DNA from: Nocardioides panacis
GTDB taxonomy: Bacteria > Actinomycetota > Actinomycetes > Propionibacteriales > Nocardioidaceae
DNA length: 64,000 nt
Reading direction: 5' to 3'
Assembly (NCBI RefSeq): GCF_019039255.1
Contig: NZ_CP077062.1
Location: 620,001 to 684,000 of the forward strand
The position numbers and the translations under genes are program-made. Shown here piece by piece: positions 7,985 through 16,767 of the stretch (position 1 is its first letter; each line of letters begins with the position of its first letter). The notes beneath the pieces are model-generated. The model made no database searches, was not told the origin of the DNA, and saw only the letters and a program-made list of their open reading frames with translations.

Positions 7985-8953
7985 CTAGATCATCGGTCCC
8001 CACGCGTCGCCCGAGGGCCGCGCGGAGGTGGGCTCGGTGCGGGCGGTGGTGGAGAGCGGCACGACGGCGACCGGGGTGTCGGCACGGTGCAGCACCGCGC
8101 GGGCCGTCGACCCGAGGCGGAGCCCGCGGTGCCGCGAGGCGGGCGTGTGCCGGCCCACGATCAGGAGCTGGGCGACCTTCCCGGCGTCGAGGACCGCGTC
8201 GCAGGCCCGCTCGGCCGCGGTGGTGGCGACGACCTCGACGTCGTCGTACTCCTCGCGCCACGGGACCAGGTGCTCCTCGAGGGCCGCGGTGATCCGGCTG
8301 CGGAAGTCGGCGATGTCGGTGGGCGACCAGCCGTAGAGGGCCGGGATCTCCCAGGCGTGCACGACGACGCAGGGGACGCGCAGCCCGCGGGCCTGCTCGA
8401 GCGCGAACCGCAGCACGGCGGTGTCGCTGTCGTCACCGAGGGTGGTGCCGACCACGACGGGCGCCGAGGCGTGGCTCGACGGCGTCCAGCTGTCGGGCAC
8501 CACCACCACAGGCACGGGGGAGCGGCCGGCCAGCGCGATCGACGTGCTGCCGAGCAGCGCGCGCCCCAGCGTGTGCAGCCCGCGCCGCCCGACGACGAGC
8601 ATCCGGGTGTCCTCCCCGGCCGCGTCGAGCAGCACCGCGGTGGGGGACCCGGCGGTGACCTTGGGCGGCAGCGTCGCGACGTCGGCGCCGAGCCGGTTGG
8701 TGAGCCGGGTCATCGACTCGCGCGTGGTGGCCTCGGTGTCCCCGCCCACGTAGACCTGGGCGCTCCCCGGAGCAGGACCGACCAGGGTCGGGCACGCGCT
8801 GACCACCTGCAGCAGGTCGTGGTGCCGGGCCGCCTCGGCGCTCGCCCACAGCACCGCACCGGTGCTCTGGTCCGCGAGCTCCAGGCCGACGGCGATCCGC
8901 GCGCGGCCGGTGGGGGTGCTGCCCGCACGGCTGGTGCTGGTCTGGGTGGTCAT
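7985..8953 (-). CDS. Universal stress protein, tandem UspA domains
   Basis: 322 residues from ATG 8953, chosen because AAGGAG lies just upstream; an open frame reaches 9121 without similarity. Domain 1 spans about 17-150 (ARIAVGLELADQS...MLVVGRRGLHTLGRALLGS) and domain 2 about 165-300 (APVVVGTTLGDDSDTAV...LLIVGRHTPASRHRGLRLGS). Domain 1 keeps the full G-x2-G-x9-G-S loop expected to bind ATP; domain 2 is a variant. It is divergent from devS, with a perfect DevR-like palindrome 80 bp upstream. Confidence 0.93.
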   Translation of the reverse strand: MTTQTSTSRAGSTPTGRARIAVGLELADQSTGAVLWASAEAARHHDLLQVVSACPTLVGPAPGSAQVYVGGDTEATTRESMTRLTNRLGADVATLPPKVTAGSPTAVLLDAAGEDTRMLVVGRRGLHTLGRALLGSTSIALAGRSPVPVVVVPDSWTPSSHASAPVVVGTTLGDDSDTAVLRFALEQARGLRVPCVVVHAWEIPALYGWSPTDIADFRSRITAALEEHLVPWREEYDDVEVVATTAAERACDAVLDAGKVAQLLIVGRHTPASRHRGLRLGSTARAVLHRADTPVAVVPLSTTARTEPTSARPSGDAWGPMI

Positions 8954-9032
8954 GGTGTGCTCCTTCGCTCTCCGGACCTCCATCGTGCGAGCCGCCCGGC
9001 CGCACCCGCCAGGGAGGACGGTCCTGCACACA

Positions 9033-9046
9033 GGGACCAAGGTCCC
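9033..9046. promoter_or_regulatory. Perfect DevR/DosR-like palindrome between USP and devS
   Basis: GGGACCAAGGTCCC, a perfect 14-bp palindrome midway between the leftward stress-protein start (8953) and the devS start (9094). It is the best match in the window and could control both directions, giving positive feedback on the sensor gene. Confidence 0.75.
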
Positions 9047-9093
9047 GTGACGGCTGACTAGGATGCGGACCGGAGACCGGACGAGGGAGCGCG

Positions 9094-10833
9094 ATGGGTT
9101 CGTCGAGCAACGAGGGGCCACCGAGCCCGTCGTCCGTGCTGCCGCCGCTGTCCGGGGCCGGCCTCGACGACCTGCTGCGCGAGCTGCTGGCCCGCGTCGA
9201 CGGCGTGGTCCAGGACCAGCGTCGGCTGCGGCTGCTGCTCGACGCGGTCGTGGGCATCGCCGCCGACCTGTCGCTGGACAGCGTGCTGGCCCGGATCGTG
9301 CAGGTCGCCAGCGAGCTCGCCGACGCGAGGTACGCCGCGCTCGGTGTGCTGGGCGGCGGCTCCGAGCAGCCGCTGCGCGCGTTCATCCACCACGGCATCA
9401 GCGAGCAGCAGGGGGAGCAGATCGGCGACCTGCCCTCGGGGCACGGCCTGCTGGGGCTGATCATCGACCGCCCCGAGCCGCTGCGGCTGCACGACATCGC
9501 CGAGCACGCCGCGTCGTACGGCTTCCCGGAGCACCACCCGGAGATGCGCTCCTTCCTGGGCGTCCCGGTTCGGATCGGCGACCGGGTGTTCGGCAACCTC
9601 TACCTCACCGAGAAGGCCGGCGACGGTGACTTCACCGAGCAGGACGAGGCGGTCGTCGTGGCGCTGGCCGCGGCCGCCGGCGTGGTCATCGAGAACGCCC
9701 TGCTCTACGAGGAGGGTGCCCGGCGCGAGCAGTGGCTGGAGGCCACCGCGGAGATCGCCGGCTCGCTGGTCGGCGGGGTCAGTCGCGTGGACGCCCTGCA
9801 GACGGTGGCCGACCGGGCCCGGCAGATCGCGTCCGCCGACCTGGCCACGGTGGTGGTGCGCGCCGAGGGCGACCACCTCGAGGTCGAGGTGATCTCCGGC
9901 GCGGCCACCCCCGAGCCCGGGGTGGACGCGCCGCTGAGCGTGCACTCCACCCTGGCCGGCACGGTGATCGCGACGGGCGAGACGGTCGTCGTCGAGAACG
10001 TCCTGACCGACGACCGGGTCGCGCGCCACGTGCTGCCGGACCACTGGCCCCCGACGCTCGGCCCGATGGTGCTGGTGCCGCTGCGGACCCCCGACGGCAT
10101 CGAGGGCGTGCTCACCCTGGCGTGGACCCGCGACCGGGTGACCGCCTTCCGCGGCCTCGACGTGCAGATGCCCGAGCGGTTCGCCGCCCAGGCCGCGCTG
10201 GCCCTGCAGGTCGACCGGGGCCGGGAGGACCGCGAGAAGCTCGCGGTCTTCGAGGACCGGGACCGGATCGGCCGCGACCTGCACGACCTGGTCATCCAAC
10301 GGCTGTTCGCGATCGGCCTCGGCCTGGAGAACACCGCCCGGGTGGCCGAGCAGCCGGAGGTCGCCGACCGGGTCGCCGCCGCCGTCGACGACATCGACGA
10401 GACCATCAAGGACATCCGGCGCTCGATCTTCGCGCTCAGCGTCGCCGCCGACTCCGCCGACGTGCGGGCGATGGTCGGCGACCTCGTCGAGCGGGCCGCC
10501 AAGGTGCTGGGGTTCGCCCCGACCCTGCGCTTCGAGGGCCCGGTCAACAGCGCCGTGTCCTCCCGGACCGCCCCGCACCTGGCCGCGGTCCTGGGGGAGG
10601 CCCTCACGAACGTCGCCCGGCACGCGGACGCCACCCGGGCGTGGGTGCACCTCGCGGCAGGCCGCCAGGTGGTGCTGACCGTCGGCGACGACGGCCGCGG
10701 CATCGCCCCGGACGTGACGCAGAGCGGGCTCCGCAACATCCGCGAGCGGGCCGAGGACCTCGAGGGCACCTGCTCGATCGAGTCGGCACCCGGCGACGGG
10801 ACCGTCGTCACCTGGACGGTCCCGGCCGGCTGA
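9094..10833 (+). CDS. devS: GAF-domain sensor histidine kinase DevS/DosS type
   Basis: 579 residues, cytosolic. GAF-A lies at about 55-195 and holds GFPEHHPEMRSFLGVPVRIGDRVFGNLYLT, the segment that in DosS carries the proximal heme histidine; both His are present. GAF-B lies at about 220-370. The HisKA_3 box is RDRIGRDLHDLVIQRLFAIGL (phosphorylated His in DLHD, about residue 397), followed by an HATPase domain with GEALTNVARHA and VGDDGRGI. Family members sense O2, NO, CO or redox state through heme and phosphorylate DevR. The devR gene is 61 bp downstream, with a DevR-like box spanning the devS stop. Heme binding is inferred from the conserved segment. Confidence 0.92.
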   Translation: MGSSSNEGPPSPSSVLPPLSGAGLDDLLRELLARVDGVVQDQRRLRLLLDAVVGIAADLSLDSVLARIVQVASELADARYAALGVLGGGSEQPLRAFIHHGISEQQGEQIGDLPSGHGLLGLIIDRPEPLRLHDIAEHAASYGFPEHHPEMRSFLGVPVRIGDRVFGNLYLTEKAGDGDFTEQDEAVVVALAAAAGVVIENALLYEEGARREQWLEATAEIAGSLVGGVSRVDALQTVADRARQIASADLATVVVRAEGDHLEVEVISGAATPEPGVDAPLSVHSTLAGTVIATGETVVVENVLTDDRVARHVLPDHWPPTLGPMVLVPLRTPDGIEGVLTLAWTRDRVTAFRGLDVQMPERFAAQAALALQVDRGREDREKLAVFEDRDRIGRDLHDLVIQRLFAIGLGLENTARVAEQPEVADRVAAAVDDIDETIKDIRRSIFALSVAADSADVRAMVGDLVERAAKVLGFAPTLRFEGPVNSAVSSRTAPHLAAVLGEALTNVARHADATRAWVHLAAGRQVVLTVGDDGRGIAPDVTQSGLRNIRERAEDLEGTCSIESAPGDGTVVTWTVPAG

Positions 10834-10846
10834 GGACCTAGGTCCC
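10833..10846. promoter_or_regulatory. DevR/DosR-like box before devR
   Basis: AGGACCTAGGTCCC, one mismatch from the perfect palindrome; it begins on the last base of the devS stop codon, 48 bp before the devR start. This suggests that DevR can reinforce its own transcription. Confidence 0.65.
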
Positions 10847-10894
10847 GCGCCGCGGGCCCGAAGGACCTCCTCCTGTGGGCGGCACAGGTCTACC

Positions 10895-11584
10895 GTGAGC
10901 GCCATGACTGCCGACTCCTCCGCGACCAACGCCGAGCCGAGCGCCTCGGATCCGATCCGGGTGTTCCTCCTCGACGACCACGAGATCGTGCGGCGAGGCC
11001 TCAAGGAGCTGCTCGAGAGCGAGGGCGACATCGTGGTCGTCGGCGAGTCGGGCCTCGCGCAGGAGGCGACCCGGCGGATCCCCGCGCTGCGACCCCACGT
11101 CGCGGTGCTCGACGGCCGGCTCCCGGACGGGTCGGGCATCGACGTGTGCCGGGAGATCCGCTCGAAGAACCCCGAGATCGCGGCGCTGATCCTCACGTCC
11201 TACGACGACGACGACGCGCTGTTCTCCGCGATCATGGCCGGCGCCGCGGGATACGTCCTCAAGCAGGTGCGGGGCAACGACCTCGTCGAGACCGTACGTC
11301 GCGTGGCGGCCGGCCAGTCCACCCTCGACCCGGGCGTCACCCAGCAGGTGCTGGACCGGCTGCGCCGCGGGCCCGAGGAGGACCCGGCCCTGGCGCCGCT
11401 GACCACGCAGGAGCGCCGGATCCTCGAGCTGATCGGCGAGGGCATGACCAACCGGCAGATCGGCGAGGCGATGTTCCTGGCCGAGAAGACCGTGAAGAAC
11501 TACGTGTCGGCGCTGCTGTCCAAGCTCGGTCTGGAGCGACGTACCCAGGCGGCGGTGTTCGCGGCCAAGCACCTCGGGCACTGA
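10895..11584 (+). CDS. devR: NarL/FixJ response regulator DevR/DosR type
   Basis: 229 residues from GTG 10895 (an ATG nine bases later is possible). Receiver domain about 20-135 with IRVFLLDDHEIVRRGL, the phospho-acceptor Asp in VAVLDGRLP and the Lys in YVLKQ. LuxR-type HTH about 165-225: LTTQERRILELIGEGMTNRQIGEAMFLAEKTVKNYVSALL. The MFLAEKTVKNYVS recognition helix is the same as in mycobacterial DosR as I recall it, including the Lys and Asn residues that contact DNA. This supports reading the GGGACC-type palindromes around it as its targets. It lies downstream of devS in the same direction. Confidence 0.94.
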   Translation: MSAMTADSSATNAEPSASDPIRVFLLDDHEIVRRGLKELLESEGDIVVVGESGLAQEATRRIPALRPHVAVLDGRLPDGSGIDVCREIRSKNPEIAALILTSYDDDDALFSAIMAGAAGYVLKQVRGNDLVETVRRVAAGQSTLDPGVTQQVLDRLRRGPEEDPALAPLTTQERRILELIGEGMTNRQIGEAMFLAEKTVKNYVSALLSKLGLERRTQAAVFAAKHLGH

Positions 11585-11594
11585 CAAAGGTCCC
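11582..11594. promoter_or_regulatory. DevR-like half-site box after devR
   Basis: On the minus strand GGGACCTTTGTCA: one strong half-site and one weak. It begins on the devR stop codon and lies about 95 bp upstream of the DoxX/TQO-like gene at 11689. Confidence 0.4.
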
Positions 11595-11688
11595 CTCATG
11601 TCCTGACTTCCTCCCCTTCCCGGGGCCTCCGCGGTCCGACAGCCTGAAGGCGTCAGACAACCGGGCTTCGAGCCCAGAGGAGGGCACC

Positions 11689-12279
11689 ATGAGCAGCATC
11701 CGTCAGCACCGGGACCGCCAGGACGAGAGCAGCACCCGTCTCCCGGACCCGAGCTTCGTGCACCCCGAGCTGGTGGCACCGGAGACCGGTGCGCAGCGGG
11801 TGGGTCGCTACGCCTTGGCCGCCGCGAGGCTCAGCCTGGGCTGGGTGTTCCTGTGGGCCTTCCTCGACAAGGCGTTCGGCTTCGGCCACGAGACCGCCCA
11901 CGCCGACGCGTGGATCCGCGGCGGCAGCCCGACCAAGGGCTTCCTCGCCTTCGGTGCGGCCGGCCCGTTCAAGGGCTTCTACCACTCGATCGCGGGTGCC
12001 GCCTGGGCCGACTGGCTGTTCATGGCCGCGCTCCTCGGCATCGGGCTCGCGCTGATGCTGGGCGTGGCGATGCGCATCGCGGCCGGCAGCGGCGCGCTGC
12101 TCCTGGTGATGATGTGGACCGCGGTCCTGCCGCCGGCGAACAACCTGTTCATGGACGACCACCTGATCTACGCGATGGTGCTCGTCGCGCTGGCGGCGCT
12201 CGGGGTGGGAGCCACGATGGGGCTGGGCCGGCAGTGGGAGCAGCTCCCGATCGTGCAGAAGCACCACTGGCTCCAGTAG
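11689..12279 (+). CDS. DoxX/TQO-like four-helix membrane protein
   Basis: 196 residues from ATG 11689 with AGAGGAGGG just upstream. After a charged N terminus of about 45 residues there are four hydrophobic segments (about 47-65, 108-130, 133-152, 165-185). The block LSLGWVFLWAFLDKAFGFGHET resembles DoxD/TQO-type proteins (thiosulfate:quinone oxidoreductase subunit family). Actinobacterial members of this group are often annotated only as DoxX family, and thiosulfate oxidation is not shown. A DevR-like half-site upstream and a strong terminator downstream make it a single-gene unit. Confidence 0.82.
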   Translation: MSSIRQHRDRQDESSTRLPDPSFVHPELVAPETGAQRVGRYALAAARLSLGWVFLWAFLDKAFGFGHETAHADAWIRGGSPTKGFLAFGAAGPFKGFYHSIAGAAWADWLFMAALLGIGLALMLGVAMRIAAGSGALLLVMMWTAVLPPANNLFMDDHLIYAMVLVALAALGVGATMGLGRQWEQLPIVQKHHWLQ

Positions 12280-12294
12280 CCGGGAACGCACCAG

Positions 12295-12320
12295 AGGGCC
12301 GGGTCGGCAGACCCGGCCCT
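12295..12320 (+). terminator. Rho-independent-like hairpin after the DoxX/TQO-like gene
   Basis: Perfect 11-bp inverted repeat AGGGCCGGGTC / GACCCGGCCCT with a 4-base loop (GGCA), 16 bp after the stop codon. There is no T tract, as is usual in high-GC actinobacteria. Confidence 0.75.
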
Positions 12321-12334
12321 GCTGCTGCGCGGAG

Positions 12335-12348
12335 GGGTCCTTGGTCCC
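12335..12348. promoter_or_regulatory. DevR/DosR-like box before USP
   Basis: GGGTCCTTGGTCCC (reverse complement GGGACCAAGGACCC), inside a wider GC-rich stretch, 58 bp upstream of the stress-protein ATG at 12406. One half-site differs from the perfect form at one position. Confidence 0.6.
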
Positions 12349-12405
12349 CTCCGGTCGTGGCCACGGACCCTGCCGTACGGCGCCGGGCGCGACGACGCTG
12401 GAGCC

Positions 12406-13275
12406 ATGAACACCACCATGAAGCAGGGGTCCGTCGTCGTCGGCGTGGACGGGTCGGCCGGCAGCGGCGCGGCCCTCGAGTGGGCCGTGGCCTACGCGCA
12501 GCAGCGCCGCCGGCCGCTGCTGCTGGTCAACGGGGCCGGCGACCCGCGCAAGAGCAGCTCGTTCATCGGCATCGACGACGCCCGGCACGATCTGCGCATG
12601 GAGGCACGGCGGGTCACGGACCAGGCCCTCGCGGTGGTGCGGCGGCTGGCACCCGACCTCGACGTCGAGGTCACCACCCCCCTGCACGACGCCCGCCAGG
12701 CCCTGCTGGACCTCACCGAGAAGGCCTCGATCCTGGTCGTCGGCACCCGCGGGCTCGGGCCCGTCAAGGCGCTGCTGCTCGGCTCGGTGAGCACCGCCCT
12801 CGCCGCGCACGCCGAGTGCCCGGTGGCCGTGGTCCGGCCCGCCGAGCGCGACCAGGACGGCCGGTCCCCGGTCGTCGTCGGCGCCGACGGCACCGAGGCC
12901 TCGACCGCTGCCCTCGAGCTGGCCTTCGAGCTGGCCTCCACCGACCGCCGCCCGCTCGTGGTGGTGCACAGCTGGTCCACCAACGACACGTTCGTCGACC
13001 TCGCGTCGTACCAGCAGCGGGTCGACGCGGTCGAGGAGCACTCCCGGATGCTGGCCGAGTCGCTGTCCGGCTACGAGGAGAAGTACCCCGACGTCAGCCT
13101 CGAGCGCCGGCTGCCCGACGCCGGCCCCCTCGACACCCTGGTCGACCTGTCCGCGACCGCCGCCGCCGTGGTCGTCGGGTCGCGCGGGCGCACCGGCCTG
13201 CACGCCCTGGGCGGCTCGGTGAGCCGCGCGGTCGTGGAGCACGCGCACTGCACCGTCGTCGTCGCCCGCCCGTGA
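12406..13275 (+). CDS. Universal stress protein, tandem UspA domains
   Basis: 289 residues, start MNTTMKQGSVVVGVDGSAGSG. Domain 1 about 8-145 (ILVVGTRGLGPVKALLLGSVS) and domain 2 about 155-288 (SPVVVGADGTEAS...VVVGSRGRTGLHALGGSVSRAV). Both keep the G-x2-G-x9-G(S) nucleotide loop, so both domains may bind ATP. It starts 57 bp after a DevR-like box and is followed 37 bp later by a flavodoxin gene, probably on one transcript. Confidence 0.94.
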   Translation: MNTTMKQGSVVVGVDGSAGSGAALEWAVAYAQQRRRPLLLVNGAGDPRKSSSFIGIDDARHDLRMEARRVTDQALAVVRRLAPDLDVEVTTPLHDARQALLDLTEKASILVVGTRGLGPVKALLLGSVSTALAAHAECPVAVVRPAERDQDGRSPVVVGADGTEASTAALELAFELASTDRRPLVVVHSWSTNDTFVDLASYQQRVDAVEEHSRMLAESLSGYEEKYPDVSLERRLPDAGPLDTLVDLSATAAAVVVGSRGRTGLHALGGSVSRAVVEHAHCTVVVARP

Positions 13276-13312
13276 CGGGGCCGTGAACCACCTCGAGCAG
13301 AAGGAGATCGTG

Positions 13313-13864
13313 ATGAGGGCACTGGTCGTCTACGAGTCGATGTTCGGCAACACCGAGCGGGTGGCGCGGACGGTGGCCGACGAGCTGTCCCGGTCGATGG
13401 AGGTGGACCTCCGCGAGGTCTCGCAGGCGCAGGCCGCGATCCACGACCTGGCCGACATGGTGGACCTGATCGTGGTCGGCGGTCCCACCCACGCCTTCTC
13501 GCTGAGCCGCCCCAGCACCCGGGAGGAGGCCCTCGGGCGCGGCGCCACCCAGGGCTCGGCCGAGGTCGGGGTGCGGGAGTGGCTCGAGGCGCTGCCCTGC
13601 GGCCCGCACTCGGAGAGCCTCGCGACCTTCGACACGCGCGTCACCAAGGTCCGGCACCTGCCGGGCTCCGCGGCCAAGAAGGCCGAGCGGATCTCCCGGT
13701 CGCACGGCTACCCGCGGGCGCTGTCCCGGGAGAGCTTCTACGTCGCGGACGTCAACGGTCCGCTGCTGCCCGGCGAGCTGGACCGGGCGCGGGAGTGGGG
13801 ACGGGACCTCGCGCTGCGGGTCGCGGACCTGGCGGAGGGCCGCCGGCAGTCCCAGGCGACCTGA
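13313..13864 (+). CDS. Flavodoxin domain protein
   Basis: 183 residues from ATG 13313, with AAGGAG 7 bp upstream; the ATG lies inside a slightly longer open frame. The N terminus MRALVVYESMFGNTERVA is the FMN phosphate-binding loop of flavodoxins, and VVGGPTHAF marks the second FMN loop. Flavodoxins move electrons at low potential. Placement behind a DevR-like-controlled stress gene suggests a role in anaerobic redox balance. The redox partner cannot be named from this window. Confidence 0.9.
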   Translation: MRALVVYESMFGNTERVARTVADELSRSMEVDLREVSQAQAAIHDLADMVDLIVVGGPTHAFSLSRPSTREEALGRGATQGSAEVGVREWLEALPCGPHSESLATFDTRVTKVRHLPGSAAKKAERISRSHGYPRALSRESFYVADVNGPLLPGELDRAREWGRDLALRVADLAEGRRQSQAT

Positions 13865-13865
13865 C

Positions 13866-15341
13866 CTACGTCCCCGAGGGGGCGTAGGGCACCGGCAGCA
13901 CGTGCGCCACGACGCAGTACGGCTCACCCTCCGCGGTGTGCACGCTCGCGGCGAACACCTCGACCGCCAGCGTGCCGCCGTCGGCGTGCACGTAGCGCTT
14001 GAACACCCGGTGCTGGTTGACCAGCCCGGTGCGGACCTCGGCGAGGTTCAGGGCGTCGTTGCGGAGGTCGTCGGGGTGCGTGATGTCCGCGACGTTCATC
14101 CGGAGCAGCTCGGAGACCGACCGGCCGAGCAGCTCGGCGAGCGCCGGGTTCACGCGCAGCAGCCGACCTTCGTAGTCGCTGAGCGCGATGCCGATCGGGG
14201 CGCCGCTGAACGCGCTGCGGAACAGCTCCTCGCTGTCGGCGAGCGCCTTCTCGCGGTCCACGGTCGAGGTCACGTCGGAGAGCACGCAGAGGATCTCGCG
14301 GACGTCGCCGGAGGCGTCGTGCATCGGCTGCACGATGCCGCGCAGCCAGCGGGAGGTGCCGTCCTTGTGCGCGACGCGCAGGGTCGCCGGCCCCTCGTCG
14401 TGGCCGTCCCCGAGCAGCTCCCCGAGCGGGCGGCCGACGACCTCCGACGGCATCCGGCCGAGCATCCGCCGGCAGGACGCGGACACGTAGGTGACGCGAC
14501 GGTCCCGGTCGGTGACCACCACGAGGTCCTCGCTGCCGGAGAGCGCCACCGGGGCCGGCGTCGACGTGGCCAGCAGCGGCGAGCCGCCCGCGGTCTGCGG
14601 CGACCCCGACGCGGGCGCGGGGACCGGCCGCCCGAACAGCCAGCCCTGGGCGGTGTCGCAGCCCATCGACACGAGCTGCTGGGCCTGGTCGAGGTCCTCG
14701 ATGCCTTCGGCGCACACCCGCAGCCCGAGCGTGTGCGCGGCGTCGATCACCAGCTGCACCAGCACGGCGTCCTGGGCCTCGGTGGCGACCCGGCGGATCA
14801 GCGAGCGGTCGATCTTGACGGTCTGGAGCGGCAGGTTGCGCAGCAGCGTGAGCGAGGAGTGGCCGGTGCCGAAGTCGTCGAGGGCGAACTGGACCCCGAG
14901 GTCGCACACCCGCCGCAGCACCGCGGCCGCGTCGGCGACGTCGGTGACGATCGCGGTCTCGGTGACTTCCAGGCACAGCCGTTCCGGGCCGAGCCCGCTG
15001 TCGCCGAGGGCGATCTTCACGTCGTCGACGAACATCGGGTCGCGCAGCTGGACGGGGGAGACGTTGACCGAGACGACCAGGTCGTCCGGCCACGAGGCCG
15101 CCTGGCGGCAGGCCCGGTCCAGCACCCAGCGGCCGAGCTCCACGATCAGACCCGTGGACTCCGCGAGCGGGATGAACTCGTCCGGGGGTACGGCGCCGAG
15201 CTCGGCGTCCTGCCAGCGGGCGAGCGCCTCGACGCCGACCATGGAGCCGTTCGAGAGGTCCACGACAGGCTGGTAGTGCAGGCACAAGCCACCCGTGAGG
15301 ATCGCCTCACGCAGTCGTGCCTCCATGGCACCCGGGTCCAC
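13866..15341 (-). CDS. EAL-domain c-di-GMP phosphodiesterase with C-terminal PAS domains
   Basis: 491 residues from GTG 15341 (VDPGAMEARLREAIL), with AGGAG six bases upstream. The EAL domain comes first (about 5-250): VEALARW (EAL motif), NVSPVQL, EVTETA, ALDDFGTGHSSL, VKIDRSLI and AEGIE are all present, so it should hydrolyse c-di-GMP. Two PAS domains follow (about 275-385 and 395-490, e.g. FSGAPIGIALSDYEGRLLRVNPAL). The order EAL then PAS, without a GGDEF domain, is the reverse of the common layout. No membrane segment is visible, so it is probably a soluble sensor of an internal signal. Confidence 0.92.
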   Translation of the reverse strand: MDPGAMEARLREAILTGGLCLHYQPVVDLSNGSMVGVEALARWQDAELGAVPPDEFIPLAESTGLIVELGRWVLDRACRQAASWPDDLVVSVNVSPVQLRDPMFVDDVKIALGDSGLGPERLCLEVTETAIVTDVADAAAVLRRVCDLGVQFALDDFGTGHSSLTLLRNLPLQTVKIDRSLIRRVATEAQDAVLVQLVIDAAHTLGLRVCAEGIEDLDQAQQLVSMGCDTAQGWLFGRPVPAPASGSPQTAGGSPLLATSTPAPVALSGSEDLVVVTDRDRRVTYVSASCRRMLGRMPSEVVGRPLGELLGDGHDEGPATLRVAHKDGTSRWLRGIVQPMHDASGDVREILCVLSDVTSTVDREKALADSEELFRSAFSGAPIGIALSDYEGRLLRVNPALAELLGRSVSELLRMNVADITHPDDLRNDALNLAEVRTGLVNQHRVFKRYVHADGGTLAVEVFAASVHTAEGEPYCVVAHVLPVPYAPSGT

Positions 15342-15474
15342 GACGTTCTCCTGCCCAGGCCTCCGGTGCGCCGTCAGGGGGGTTCGGCGTCGGAGAGCGC
15401 TGACTCTCAGGGCACCAGCATGGCCCACTTCAGGGCGCCGTACCCGCGATATCGCCGGTTTGGTGGGTCCCGGT

Positions 15475-15669
15475 TCAGGAGGCGAGCGCGTGCTCCGGGT
15501 CGCGGGTCGCGGACCGGGTGGCCGCGCGGCCGGTGCGCACCGTCGCCGGGGCGCCGCACCAGCAGGTCAGCAGCACGGTGATGCCGTGCTCGTCGTTGAT
15601 CATCCCGGTGACCTGGGAGGCGAAGAGCAGCTGCCGCTTCCCGCACGCGGGGCAGTGGTGGTCGAACAT
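15475..15669 (-). CDS. Small zinc-ribbon-like protein, function unknown
   Basis: 64 residues, start MFDHHCPACGKRQLLFASQV. A CPAC pair near the N terminus and CWC (about residues 36-38) form a plausible four-Cys zinc site. Short actinobacterial proteins of this kind are usually hypothetical. A hairpin (15697-15718) lies in its leader, and the gene is divergent from the LysR regulator. Confidence 0.65.
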   Translation of the reverse strand: MFDHHCPACGKRQLLFASQVTGMINDEHGITVLLTCWCGAPATVRTGRAATRSATRDPEHALAS

Positions 15670-15696
15670 CAGGGCTCCTCCTCCGGATCGGGTGGT

Positions 15697-15718
15697 GGAC
15701 GGGTCCTGCGACCCGTCC
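15697..15718. other. Perfect hairpin in the zinc-ribbon/LysR divergent region
   Basis: GGACGGGTC and GACCCGTCC (9 bp each) flank a 4-base loop. It lies 28 bp upstream of the zinc-ribbon start and 72 bp upstream of the LysR start. It could be a protein-binding palindrome or a leader hairpin; nothing shows which. Confidence 0.45.
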
Positions 15719-15789
15719 CGGGACCAGCGTAGGCAGCGTCTAGGTCTAGCGGTAGCCTCTCTTTCCTGGCTCTACCCAAGGGAAATCCT

Positions 15790-16732
15790 ATGGCTACCAT
15801 TCATCAGCTGCGCTGCTTCCATGGCGACCTACGAGCTGGGGTCGCTGACCGCGGCCGCGGACGAGCTCGGCTACGCCCAGCCCTCGGTCTCCGAGCAGGT
15901 CCGGTTGCTGGAGCGCGGCATGGGGGTGTCGCTGTTCCGGCGGGTCGGCCGCGGGGTGGTGCCGACCGAGGCGGCCGAGGCGCTGCGTCCGCACGCCGGG
16001 CGGACCCTGGCCTCGGTGGAGGCCGGTCGCCAGGCGGTCTCCGAGGTCGCCGGGCTGATCACCGGCACGGTGCGCTTCGGGACCTTCGGCACCGCCCGGC
16101 TCTACTTCGGGGCCCAGCTGGTGGCCGACCTGCTGGCCCGGCACCCCGGGGTGCGCGTCGAGCTGGTCGGGCAGAACTCGGTGGCCGTGCAGGAGGACCT
16201 GCACCGGGGCCGGCTCGAGGCGGCGCTGATCGCGATCCCGCTGGCCACCGAGCGGATGACCGTCACGCCGGTGGCCCGCGACGAGCTGGTCTTCGTGAGC
16301 AGCGACCCGGACAAGCTGCGGAAGCCGGTGAGCGTGGCGACGCTGGCCCGGGCCACCCTGGTGATGGCCGAGACCAGCTACCGCGAGACGGACTCGGCCC
16401 GCCGGCTGCTGCGCGAGGCGCTGCAGCGGTCCGGGCACACCCTGCGCACCAAGATCGAGGTCGAGGACGTCGAGACCGCCGTGGAGGTGGTCGGGCTGGG
16501 ACTCGCCGACTCGGTGCTGCCGCGGGGTGCGGTCGAGCAGCTCGCGCCGCGGCTGGCGCCCGGGGTCGGCTGGGTGTCCCTGCGTCCCCGGGCCTACGAG
16601 ACGATGGCGGTGGTGCACCGCCAGGACGCCGAGCTGTCCGCCGCCGCCCGGCTCGTCATCGAGCTGGCCACCCAGCGCGTGCAGGCGGTCTGCGAGCCGG
16701 TGCACGCGACCCCGGCGCGCCGGGCGGACTAG
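15790..16732 (+). CDS. LysR-family transcriptional regulator (frameshifted near the start)
   Basis: Restored length 313 residues. ATG 15790 reads MATIHQLRCF, then one extra C at 15819-15820 (TTCC for TTC) breaks the frame; the family frame resumes as MATYELGSLTAAADELGYAQPSVSEQVRLLE, the HTH of LysR proteins. The effector domain runs from about residue 90 (GTVRFGTFGTARLYFGAQLVADLL). Without the extra base the protein reads RCFMATYELGS and fits the family length. The region upstream holds a TAG-rich stretch suited to LysR binding. The sulfatase gene follows 35 bp later in the same direction; its regulation by this protein is possible only. Confidence 0.88.
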
Positions 16733-16767
16733 CGGCCGGTCGCCCGCGGGTGTGGTGACATGTCCCC

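Noticed and set aside
15372-15415. DevR-like box upstream of the EAL gene
   Set aside because: Only a short GAGAG/CTCTC inverted repeat is present; no GGGACC half-sites.
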